Made by a program: the position numbers and the translations under genes. 20,568 nt of DNA from contig NZ_DJFS01000084.1 of the NCBI RefSeq assembly GCF_002432125.1, forward strand, positions 7,425 to 27,992. Reading direction: 5' to 3'. Positions within the stretch are counted from its first letter, which is position 1, and each line of letters opens with the position of its first letter. Below the pieces are notes generated by a model, which did no database searches, had not been told where the DNA came from, and was given only the letters and a program-made list of their open reading frames with translations. The DNA is from Brevundimonas sp. UBA5866. Its GTDB lineage: Bacteria > Pseudomonadota > Alphaproteobacteria > Caulobacterales > Caulobacteraceae. Below are positions 13,987 to 20,568 of the stretch, piece by piece.

Positions 13987-16900
13987 TTACACGATCAAAC
14001 GCGCCTCATCGCCCCATCCCCAACCCGCGCCCCACTGGGCCACAGCAAGGGCAGCCCCTACCGGCCAGCCTTGCGGAAAATCCGCTGCCTGCAAGGCATC
14101 GGCATAGAGGGCCTGCGTCCCCGCAACCTCCCACTCCCGCACCACGACTTCGCCCTGCATCACGCGGACACGAAAACGCAAAGCCTCTGCATCGACGGCC
14201 TCCGCCTCCCAGCTGTCGCCTCGTGCCACACACGGCACCCACGACAGACGCAATCCATCGTCCACCAGCTCCAGCTTCAGATGCACCGGACGCCACGGCA
14301 TCCGCGCCCGTGCTGTCCACACGCCTTGGCGCTCGCTAAAGCGGCTCCCCGCCGGTGCCAGCCCCTTTGGTCCCGCCCGCCACAGGCGCAGCAGACCGCG
14401 CTCGCCCTCATCGACCTCCAGCCTCGGCATCGCTCGCGACAGGACGACAACACCCGCCCCTGCCACAGCACCCCGCTCCGCTTCTGCAACCGTTCCCAGC
14501 CGCCCCCGCAACAGTTGCGACAACTCCCAGACATCGCCAGCCACCAGCCGCGCCTCGCAGAACTGGACAATCTCCCAGCCCGCCCCGCTTTCAACGGCCA
14601 GCGCATTTGCACCGTCCAGCACCGCCCCCACGCCAAGGCTCTGCAAGCTCCCCCCGCCCAGCCTCAGCCTGATCCGGTTCACCCGATCACAGCGATCCAC
14701 AGGCCCAGCCGCCAACGGCGCAACCAACTCGCCCACAGTCGTAGGCTCGTCCACATCCGCCCTCGCCGTCAAAGCGCCAGCATCCGCCCCGCCATGAACC
14801 GTCATCGGCCACCAAGGGTCCGCCGCCACAGCCACGACCGGACGCGCATCAACTTCCTCGCCGGGCAAGGCTGGCAAATCCAACACCCGCATCCACGGCG
14901 CGCCGACCACTTCCAGCCCGCCACCACCGCCCTTCCAGTCCTCCTCGGCATCCTCCAGCGGCACCTCGACCACGGGCATCAGCTCCGCCTGAACCGTCTC
15001 CTCATAGGCTACCCGCCCCACGCGCCAGCGACCATCACGCCCCTCCAGCGTCACCACGTCACCCGCCTCAAGCAGCAAGCCCTCCAACGGCCCCAGCCGA
15101 ACGCTCACCGTCTCGCTCTCAACTGCCCCCAGCACGCGGCGCGCCGCCGTCCGCGCCAAGCCCGACGACACCACCATCGGCAGGTCCACATCCAGCACAT
15201 CCCCCAGCGGTGCTGCCCCCTCGCCACGCGGCTCGATCCGGTCAGAGCGCACAATCACCGCGCCGGTTTGATAGGTCTGCTCCTCGCTGATGAACCGTAC
15301 GCGCACACCTTGCGGTCGATCCTGCAACGCCCGCTGACAGACCACTGCCCCGCCATCTTCAGGCAGGGCCAGCGCCCCCAACGCCAGTTCCGTCTCCGCC
15401 GCAACGGCCCCGGACACCACAATTGTCCCGCTCTTTTCGGACGCCACCGCCCCCAAGGCCGTCAGCACAGACCCAAGCGCCGCCCGCGTCGTCATAGGCC
15501 GGTCGATCACCAGCCCCGCAACCGTGCCCTCCAGCCCCTCGATGCGGTAATCGCCCTCAGCCAGTCCGGCCCGTTTCAGCAAGGCCGACACAATGTCCGC
15601 GACCTGCCCCTGCATCCGGCCATTCAGCCAGTGTCCTGTGCGCCACGCCCCCGCATCGGCCCACAGATCATCCCGAGCCGGAAACGCCGGATAGGGCCGC
15701 GCGTCCCAGCACCAGGCATCTGCCCCCTCCAGCATCCTGCGGCCATAGACCGCCGACACCGGATTGTTCACAGGGTCATCGAAATGCCCCAGCATCGCCT
15801 CCAGCAAGGCCCGCTGCATCCGGTCATCCCGCGCCCCCGTCGAATGGGGCGGCAAGGCATTTTCCGAGCTTTTCGGATCGACAAACAGGTTGGGCGCATT
15901 GCCCCCGCGATCCACCGCCGCACAGCCGAACTCCGTCAGCCTTACAGGCTTCATCCCGGGCACCCACGCGGTCGGCTGCGCCTGCCGCACGCCCGCAACG
16001 CGCTCATAATGGCGGTTCGACCACCACCCCTTCAGGTCCTTGACCCGCCAGACCCAGTCCTCACCATACGCCCCATCAAGGATGGGCGTCCGCACCTGCG
16101 CCGCCTCGTCCGCCGCGCTGGCATAGTACCAGTCATAGTCGCGCCCACCGGCCACCTGCCCCGCCAGATAGGCCACATCCCACGGCCCCTCGAAGGCCTC
16201 GGCATCCACGCCGCCATCACCCGCGCGCCAATCCCCCATCGGCGGGTACCAATCGATCCCCACGAAATCGATATTCGGATCGGCCCACAGCGGATCAAGG
16301 TGAAACCGTACCTCTCCCGCGTCCCTCAGGCCGGCATATTCCGACCAGTCCGCGGCATAGCCCAGCTTCACGCCCGCACCTGCCTCGTCCCGACATTCCG
16401 CTGCCAGCGCCTGATACCGCGCCCCCGCCGGAAACCCCCCCGCCGCATCCCGCGTCAGGGTCAGCCCCCGCATCTCCGAGCCGATAATCAGCCCGTGCGC
16501 GCCTTCCTCCCGCGCGATCCGCGCATAGTGCAGCGCCTGCCGCCTCAAACCCCAGCCGTCAGCCGCGCCGAACACAGCCGCCACATCCGCCGCCGCATCG
16601 GCCCCATGACGTCCCGCCACACGCCCGCGCCACGGATAGCCCTCGCAATCCATAAAGACGAACGGATAGATCACCACTTCCAGCCCGCGCCGCTTCAGCG
16701 CACGAATGGCCTGCCGCACCGTCTGGTCCGACGGCGTCCCGCCATAGGCCACCGCCCCATCCACCCTAGAGATCAGGTGCGCGTCCGAGCGATCCAGCCC
16801 CGCCACACCCCACTCCAGCGGATCGGTCGGCTTGTCACGACGCTCCACCCCCGGCTTGATCCGGCATTGTGCGGCCTGCACATCCGTCCCGAACCACCCG

Positions 16901-17691
16901 ACGACCAGATTGACCCGCTTCACATTCGGCAACTGCGCCGTCAGCTGGTCCAGCGACACCTCAAGGTCCGCCCGTCCCTGCCCCGATCCCGCATTCTCCG
17001 GCACCGAACGGACAAAGCTCTCGCGCCTCAGCACCACCTCATCGGCCAGACAGAACTCTCCCGCACCGGGGATCAGGCACACCCCATCCAGACGGTCCTC
17101 CAGCCTCGGCGCGTCACCCCGCGCGCGACGGAACACCTCGAACGACAGCTGCGGCACCCGATCGCCATAGGCCTCAAGGGCAAGGTCCTCGAACACCACA
17201 TAGGCCGTCCCGCGATAGGCGGGGGCCTCCACCTCGATGGCCTCGATCAGCGGGTCCGGCGTCTGGTCCTCGCTCCCGCGATAGACCCGCCACGTCACCC
17301 CGTTCAGGTCCATCGGCATACCGTCGGCCCAGACACGGCCCACACCGTCGATCTCGCCCTCGCACAGCGCCACCGCAAAACTCAGCGAGTATCGGTAATC
17401 GACCGTCTTCTGCCCGCCCTTGCCGCCCGAAGACTTGTGCTTGCTCTCTAAAAAGCGCGCGGCCCAGATCACCTGCCCCGTCACCCGCGCCCGCCCGAAC
17501 ACACAGGACATCGGCGCACCTTCCGCCGAGCCTTGTATCTTCAAGCTCTCCAGCCTCGGGCCGATCTGTCGCGCAGGCTGCAAGCTGGCGACGATCTGGT
17601 TGTCGATCATCCCGCCAACCATCCCGCCCAGCGCCGCCCCGATCGGGCCGCCCAGAAACCCGCCCACCATCGTCAGTGTCGTACTGGCCAT
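13987..17691 (-). CDS. GTA megatron protein gp15: TIM-barrel (glycoside hydrolase-like) and phage-tail domains
   Basis: A 1234-aa baseplate protein of the Rhodobacter-type gene transfer agent, which in RcGTA forms the tail tip. The N-terminus is glycine-rich and hydrophobic (about residues 8-30, GGFLGGPIGAALGG), then a phage-tail-like part. The GTA TIM-barrel domain covers about residues 320-640, with LIIGSEMRGL near 404, FVGIDWYPPMG near 479 and LTEFGCAAVDRGGNAPN near 585. A further phage-tail domain spans about 690-860, and the C-terminal third is beta-rich. ATG 17691 lies three bases after the gp14 stop, so the two are co-translated. The opposite strand carries a very long open frame (14071-17451) that is only a composition effect. 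No T-tract terminator follows the gene, so transcription may run on towards the J-protein gene. Confidence 0.95.
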   Translation of the reverse strand: MASTTLTMVGGFLGGPIGAALGGMVGGMIDNQIVASLQPARQIGPRLESLKIQGSAEGAPMSCVFGRARVTGQVIWAARFLESKHKSSGGKGGQKTVDYRYSLSFAVALCEGEIDGVGRVWADGMPMDLNGVTWRVYRGSEDQTPDPLIEAIEVEAPAYRGTAYVVFEDLALEAYGDRVPQLSFEVFRRARGDAPRLEDRLDGVCLIPGAGEFCLADEVVLRRESFVRSVPENAGSGQGRADLEVSLDQLTAQLPNVKRVNLVVGWFGTDVQAAQCRIKPGVERRDKPTDPLEWGVAGLDRSDAHLISRVDGAVAYGGTPSDQTVRQAIRALKRRGLEVVIYPFVFMDCEGYPWRGRVAGRHGADAAADVAAVFGAADGWGLRRQALHYARIAREEGAHGLIIGSEMRGLTLTRDAAGGFPAGARYQALAAECRDEAGAGVKLGYAADWSEYAGLRDAGEVRFHLDPLWADPNIDFVGIDWYPPMGDWRAGDGGVDAEAFEGPWDVAYLAGQVAGGRDYDWYYASAADEAAQVRTPILDGAYGEDWVWRVKDLKGWWSNRHYERVAGVRQAQPTAWVPGMKPVRLTEFGCAAVDRGGNAPNLFVDPKSSENALPPHSTGARDDRMQRALLEAMLGHFDDPVNNPVSAVYGRRMLEGADAWCWDARPYPAFPARDDLWADAGAWRTGHWLNGRMQGQVADIVSALLKRAGLAEGDYRIEGLEGTVAGLVIDRPMTTRAALGSVLTALGAVASEKSGTIVVSGAVAAETELALGALALPEDGGAVVCQRALQDRPQGVRVRFISEEQTYQTGAVIVRSDRIEPRGEGAAPLGDVLDVDLPMVVSSGLARTAARRVLGAVESETVSVRLGPLEGLLLEAGDVVTLEGRDGRWRVGRVAYEETVQAELMPVVEVPLEDAEEDWKGGGGGLEVVGAPWMRVLDLPALPGEEVDARPVVAVAADPWWPMTVHGGADAGALTARADVDEPTTVGELVAPLAAGPVDRCDRVNRIRLRLGGGSLQSLGVGAVLDGANALAVESGAGWEIVQFCEARLVAGDVWELSQLLRGRLGTVAEAERGAVAGAGVVVLSRAMPRLEVDEGERGLLRLWRAGPKGLAPAGSRFSERQGVWTARARMPWRPVHLKLELVDDGLRLSWVPCVARGDSWEAEAVDAEALRFRVRVMQGEVVVREWEVAGTQALYADALQAADFPQGWPVGAALAVAQWGAGWGWGDEARLIV

Positions 17692-17694
17692 GAC

Positions 17695-18138
17695 CTATTC
17701 CCCCTGCTCCGGCCAGCCGAACACCGCCACCAGCCGCCTCTGCCACCACTGGCCCATCCAGCTTTCCACCACCGAACGCGCCCAATAGGCGTGGATCATC
17801 CTCGGCTCCGGTCCCGACAGGTCCGACACCACGGCGCAATGCTTGGCGACACTCCCCGCCTCCATCCGGAACAGCAGCACATCCCCGAGCGCCATCTCCT
17901 CAACCGGCTTCTCGACCAGCCATCGCCGCGCCGCGTCCCACAGGGTTTCCTCGCCCCCCATCTCGGCCCACTCGGGGCGATAGGGCGGCACCGCTTCCGG
18001 CTCCTGCCCATAGGCTTCGCGCCACATCCCGCGCACCAAGCCCAGACAGTCCGCGCCCACGCCCTTCTCGCTGGCTTGATGCCGATAGGGCGTCCCCAGC
18101 CACCCGCGCGCCCGCGCGGCCATAAGCTCGCCCCTCAT
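17695..18138 (-). CDS. GTA gp14: NlpC/P60 family cell-wall peptidase
   Basis: A 147-aa cysteine peptidase of the NlpC/P60 fold, matching the TIGR02219-type phage cell-wall peptidase of GTA tails; it should open peptidoglycan for DNA delivery. GADCLGL places the catalytic Cys at 31, and KHCAVV gives His100 as the general base, with His116 of MIHAYW as a possible third residue. WLGTPYRH near residue 13 is the typical N-terminal strand. The ATG overlaps the gp13 stop as ATGA, and gp15 begins three bases after its TAG, so gp13, gp14 and gp15 form a tightly coupled translational block. The length is typical of the family. Confidence 0.94.
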   Translation of the reverse strand: MRGELMAARARGWLGTPYRHQASEKGVGADCLGLVRGMWREAYGQEPEAVPPYRPEWAEMGGEETLWDAARRWLVEKPVEEMALGDVLLFRMEAGSVAKHCAVVSDLSGPEPRMIHAYWARSVVESWMGQWWQRRLVAVFGWPEQGE

Positions 18139-18788
18139 CGACGGCTCTTGCCGTTGTGACGCACACCCGCCTGCGGTCGCGTCAGGATGAAGTCATCCCC
18201 CGGCACATCCGGAAAGCCGCGAAAGTTCAGCCCGTTACCGAACACCCTGACACAGGTTTTCCACGTCCTGTCACAACGCCGCCCATCAATCGCCTCTGCC
18301 GACAGACCACAGCGCCCGTCCCCCAGCACCGCATCGCAATCGCGCCCATAGGTCCGCCCCACCACACGATCCAGCTGCGCCATCGGCCCTTCCAGATCGG
18401 CAACAAAGGCCCCCGCCTCGCGCCGGATGCGATTCAGCCTGCCCGCCCACAGACACACCCGCGCCGAAACATCGGCCCAGTCCACACGCCACAGTTCCAC
18501 CCGCGCCGCATCGAACCGTCCGCCCAGAATGTCCTCCTCGCCCAGCGCATCTCCATCCAGCGCCCCCGACGCAGACCAGCCCCCCGCTTCCAGCCCGACC
18601 TGCGCCTCGCCCGTTCCGCGCGCCCACGCGCTTCCCGCGCGACACTGCACGCCTTCAAAAACCAGATCGCGGTCATGGTCGGTAAAGCCCATCCGGCTCC
18701 CGTCGCGACATTCCAACAGCCAGACATGACACAGCCTCGCCGCGCCGCTCTCCACCCGCTCGGCCAGCGCCCCTTCCAGTTCCCGCAT
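18135..18788 (-). CDS. GTA gp13: DUF2163 tail hub protein
   Basis: A 217-aa protein of the DUF2163/BR0599 family (TIGR02218), the GTA gp13 hub protein linking distal tail and megatron. The N-terminal MRELEGALAERVESGAARLC and MGFTDHDRDLVFEGV match the family, as do GRTYGRDCDAVLGDGRCG (about residues 145-162) and NFRGFPDVPGDDFI near the end; the several cysteines are a family feature. ATG 18788 is chosen over GTG 18803 because family members start with MRxLPxAL, and a GGGGGA lies just upstream. GTG 18803 directly abuts the T-run of an intrinsic terminator. Thus the leader of this gene emerges only from transcripts that pass that terminator. Confidence 0.92.
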   Translation of the reverse strand: MRELEGALAERVESGAARLCHVWLLECRDGSRMGFTDHDRDLVFEGVQCRAGSAWARGTGEAQVGLEAGGWSASGALDGDALGEEDILGGRFDAARVELWRVDWADVSARVCLWAGRLNRIRREAGAFVADLEGPMAQLDRVVGRTYGRDCDAVLGDGRCGLSAEAIDGRRCDRTWKTCVRVFGNGLNFRGFPDVPGDDFILTRPQAGVRHNGKSRR

Positions 18789-18803
18789 CCATCCCCCGAA
18801 CAC

Positions 18804-18828
18804 AAAAAAGGGGAGCCACCGGCTCCCC
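18804..18828 (-). terminator. Intrinsic terminator inside the GTA operon, between gp12 and gp13
   Basis: On the minus strand GGGGAGCC (18828-18821) pairs perfectly with GGCTCCCC (18817-18810) around a GGT loop, followed at once by six T (18809-18804). It lies 22 bases after the gp12 stop and 15 bases before the gp13 ATG. The plus-strand side lacks a T-run, so it acts in the GTA direction only. Confidence 0.9.
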
Positions 18829-18850
18829 TATCCATCCCTCGTCACCGCGC

Positions 18851-19462
18851 TCACGCGCCGCGTATTTCCACCAGCGGCACCGCCGCCATCCGCCCCGCCT
18901 CGAAACTCTCCAGCGTGACTTCCAGCCGATCCGTGTCAAAGCGCACCGGCGTATCGAACCAGAACCCCGCCGACACCACCGTTCCCGCCTCTGGCGCAAA
19001 GCCCAACGTCACCTCACCCGTCGCCGTATCGACCTCAAAATCTGTCGTCTCCACGCCGTCCACCGCCACGCGCACCGTGCCGTCCACCGGCTTGGCAATC
19101 ACACGCCTCACCGCGCCGTAGGCCTTCACCAGTACAAACCGAGTCTGCGCTCCATCTCCGGCACCAATCACCTGATCGGTCGGTGTCACCTCGCCCGACG
19201 GCGCACAGGATTTGAAATCGGCAAAGTCCTTGAAGCGAAAGCCCCGCAACCGCCCCTGCCGCGCCTCGAAAAAATCCGTCAGCGCCGCCATATCATCCAG
19301 GGATCTCAGACCTGCCCCGATCAGATAGCGCCTGCGCCCCGTCGCCCACGGCGTCGATCGACGCTCATATCCCGACGCCAGTTCCACCACCTCGGTCCGG
19401 CGCTCCACCCCGCCGGTCGATCCAAACGCCAGTCGCGCAGGCAGCCTTACTTCGTCAAACAT
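18851..19462 (-). CDS. GTA gp12: DUF2460 distal tail protein
   Basis: A 203-aa protein of the DUF2460 family (TIGR02217), GTA gp12, which forms the distal tail ring in RcGTA. Hallmarks are FDEVRLPARLAFGSTGG at the N-terminus, ELASGYERR near residue 28, and the LDDMAALTDFFEARQGRLRG stretch followed by FRFKDFADFKS. ATG 19462 has GAGGA at 19472-19468 with a five-base spacer and matches the family start; further upstream codons are in the region shared with the divergent DUF805 gene. It is followed by an intrinsic terminator, and upstream it is cut off from the tape measure gene by the DUF805 gene, so it needs its own promoter in 19463-19557 or antiterminated read-through. Confidence 0.94.
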   Translation of the reverse strand: MFDEVRLPARLAFGSTGGVERRTEVVELASGYERRSTPWATGRRRYLIGAGLRSLDDMAALTDFFEARQGRLRGFRFKDFADFKSCAPSGEVTPTDQVIGAGDGAQTRFVLVKAYGAVRRVIAKPVDGTVRVAVDGVETTDFEVDTATGEVTLGFAPEAGTVVSAGFWFDTPVRFDTDRLEVTLESFEAGRMAAVPLVEIRGA

Positions 19463-19557
19463 AGTAATCCTCATAACCAGTGCTTGCAGTTGCCTTACAG
19501 CTGCGCCACTCTTCCGCCCCATTTCGGCTTTTGCCGATTTCCCATCAGGAGATGACC

Positions 19558-20277
19558 TTGCGCGGCGAGATCACCAGCTACGACGAGATTTCGAACACCG
19601 GTTCGATCAAGGGTCAGGACGGACAGCCCTATCTGTTCGCCCGTCACGACATCCACACCGGCAGCGAGATCAAAGTCGGTCAGGCCGTGGACTTCGTCCC
19701 GACCGGTTCCACAGCAACCCAGATCGTCATCCTTGGCGACGCCGTGGCTGCCTCTGTCGATCCTGCGGCGGCCTTCGGTACAGCTGCGGGCGCAGGCACA
19801 GCCTCTGCGGCCCCCATCGGATCCGGCTACGACTGGCAATATGCCCTGCTGAAATTCGACGGTCGTCTGCGCCGCCAGGACTTCTGGATCAGCTTCCTGA
19901 TCATCCTGGGGGCCAGCATCGTCGGCGGGATAATCCCGATCATCAATCTCTTTATCGGCCTTATCCTGATCTGGCCCAGCGTCGCCATCATGTCCAAACG
20001 CCTGCATGACATGGGCAAGAGCGGCTGGCTCGCCGTCGTGCCCTATGCTGGATGGTTTGTCGGTTTGATTGTCATGTTTGTCGGCGGTGCGGGTGCCTTC
20101 ATGGCTGCCGCCGCTACGGGCGACGCCGGCGCTGCCGCCGCTGCCGGCGGTATCGGTGCTATCGGCCTCGGTATCCTGATCATGATGATCACCAGCCTCG
20201 GCTTCCTGATCTGGATCGGCGTCACCGACAGCCAACCGGGGACCAACCAATACGGTCCCAACCCCAAGGGCCTCTGA
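19558..20277 (+). CDS. DUF805 membrane protein with N-terminal cold-shock-like domain
   Basis: A 239-aa inner-membrane protein. The N-terminal 60 residues (MRGEITSYDEISNTGSIKGQ, then PYLFARHDI) look like the small OB/cold-shock-like domain that often precedes DUF805. An Ala/Gly-rich linker follows. The DUF805 part starts at WQYALLKFDGRLRRQDFW and has about four membrane helices, with the family motif KRLHDMGKSGW between helices. Start: AGGAG at 19547-19551 abuts the ATG at 19552 but lies six bases before the in-frame TTG at 19558, and the family usually begins MRGE, so TTG 19558 is preferred. A TCGGC-TTTT-GCCGA hairpin (19524-19537) lies in the leader. It sits inside the GTA cluster on the opposite strand. 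Its function is unknown. Confidence 0.87.
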   Translation: MRGEITSYDEISNTGSIKGQDGQPYLFARHDIHTGSEIKVGQAVDFVPTGSTATQIVILGDAVAASVDPAAAFGTAAGAGTASAAPIGSGYDWQYALLKFDGRLRRQDFWISFLIILGASIVGGIIPIINLFIGLILIWPSVAIMSKRLHDMGKSGWLAVVPYAGWFVGLIVMFVGGAGAFMAAAATGDAGAAAAAGGIGAIGLGILIMMITSLGFLIWIGVTDSQPGTNQYGPNPKGL

Positions 20278-20297
20278 TCCACCGACCATACCGAACC

Positions 20298-20327
20298 AAA
20301 AGGGCAGCCCACCGGCTGCCCTTTTTT
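20298..20327. terminator. Bidirectional terminator between the DUF805 gene and the GTA tape measure gene
   Basis: GGGCAGCC (20302-20309) pairs perfectly with GGCTGCCC (20314-20321) around CACC, followed by six T at 20322-20327; AAAA at 20298-20301 gives a T-tract on the minus strand. It ends the DUF805 transcript and can also stop GTA transcription just after the tape measure gene. Confidence 0.88.
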
Positions 20328-20333
20328 ATGGCA

Positions 20334-20568
20334 TCAGCGCGCTCCCAGCGCCGCCGCCCGCGCCATCATCCGTGCCACCTGCGCCTCGGACCTCAGCAGA
20401 GCCTGCGGACCTCCATCCACCGTCACATTCACCACCACAAACGCCGCCCCGCCCACAGGCTGCACCGAACCTCCAACACCGGGCCTGAACACCTCCGGCC
20501 CGCGCTCACCGACCAGATAGGCCCCGCCCGCCATCACAGGCCCGCCCTCGGCCCGCGCACCGGAAAAC
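20334..20568 (-). CDS. GTA/phage tail tape measure protein, C-terminal end (partial)
   Basis: The reading frame is open through the right edge of the window, so only the last 77 codons or so are present and the true start lies outside. The visible part begins FSGARAEGGPVMAGGAYLVG and continues GERGPEVFRP, a motif common to the C-termini of phage tail tape measure proteins. It ends with VVVNVTVDGG and SEAQVARMMARAAALG, matching the usual GTA gp11 tail-measure C-terminus (SEAQVxxxLARAVxRG). It would set tail length and sit in the tail lumen. In other GTA clusters gp11 is followed directly by gp12; here a terminator and the opposed DUF805 gene intervene. Confidence 0.85.
   Translation of the reverse strand, partial: FSGARAEGGPVMAGGAYLVGERGPEVFRPGVGGSVQPVGGAAFVVVNVTVDGGPQALLRSEAQVARMMARAAALGAR

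Noticed and set aside
14071..17451. Very long open frame (over 1100 codons) on the plus strand opposite GTA gp15
   Set aside because: Its translation is Arg/His/Pro-rich low-complexity sequence with no family match, and gp15 on the other strand is clearly real; GC-rich codon bias removes stops on the opposite strand.
18788..18803. GTG 18803 as start of GTA gp13
   Set aside because: It abuts the terminator T-run with no Shine-Dalgarno, while ATG 18788 matches the family start.

Overview
The window reads as chromosomal DNA of an alphaproteobacterium, most likely Caulobacterales (Caulobacter/Brevundimonas/Asticcacaulis-like). The evidence is a GC-rich genome, an alphaproteobacterial-type RpoH, a Rhodobacter-type gene transfer agent (GTA) tail cluster, a two-hairpin intergenic repeat style that I remember from this group, and a candidate TTGAxx/GCTAnnnn promoter ahead of rpoH. 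The genus is inference only.

Layout. Positions 1-2483 (+): cstA, a pyruvate/peptide carbon-starvation transporter, and its usual small partner ybdD, closed by a strong terminator. Positions 2662-6589 (+): the glycolysis/gluconeogenesis genes gap, pgk and fba. A small DUF559 nuclease-like gene sits between gap and pgk, flanked by two REP-like hairpin repeats in inverted orientation. Position 6652-7290 (-): a DUF2799 lipoprotein. Positions 7354-8373 (+): an RluA/RluD-family pseudouridine synthase. Positions 8580-9464 (+): rpoH (sigma-32) with a long, structured leader. Positions 13907-9528 (-): a cbpA-like J-protein, serC, purA and a response-regulator-like protein, all in one direction and ending at a bidirectional terminator shared with rpoH. 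Positions 20568-13987 (-): the tail end of a GTA cluster, in order the tape measure C-terminus (partial), gp12 (distal tail), gp13 (hub), gp14 (NlpC/P60 peptidase) and gp15 (megatron/TIM barrel). The cluster is broken by an oppositely oriented DUF805 membrane-protein gene and by two intrinsic terminators.

Points of most interest: (1) the DUF559 gene with inverted REP-like flanks, which looks like a small REPtron-like cassette dropped into the gap-pgk operon, with one repeat supplying the ribosome binding site of the nuclease gene; (2) a receiver plus Hpt-like protein in which both phosphorylation residues appear replaced (Asp to Glu, His to Arg), and whose Shine-Dalgarno sequence lies inside a 14-bp hairpin; (3) terminators inside the GTA operon, which only make sense if tail genes have extra promoters or depend on antitermination; (4) competing base-pairings in the rpoH leader. 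No tRNA, rRNA, CRISPR array, insertion sequence or prophage integrase was seen. No gene-free stretch exceeds 300 bases; the longest are 8374-8579, the 181 bases before cstA, and 2484-2661, each described in an entry.
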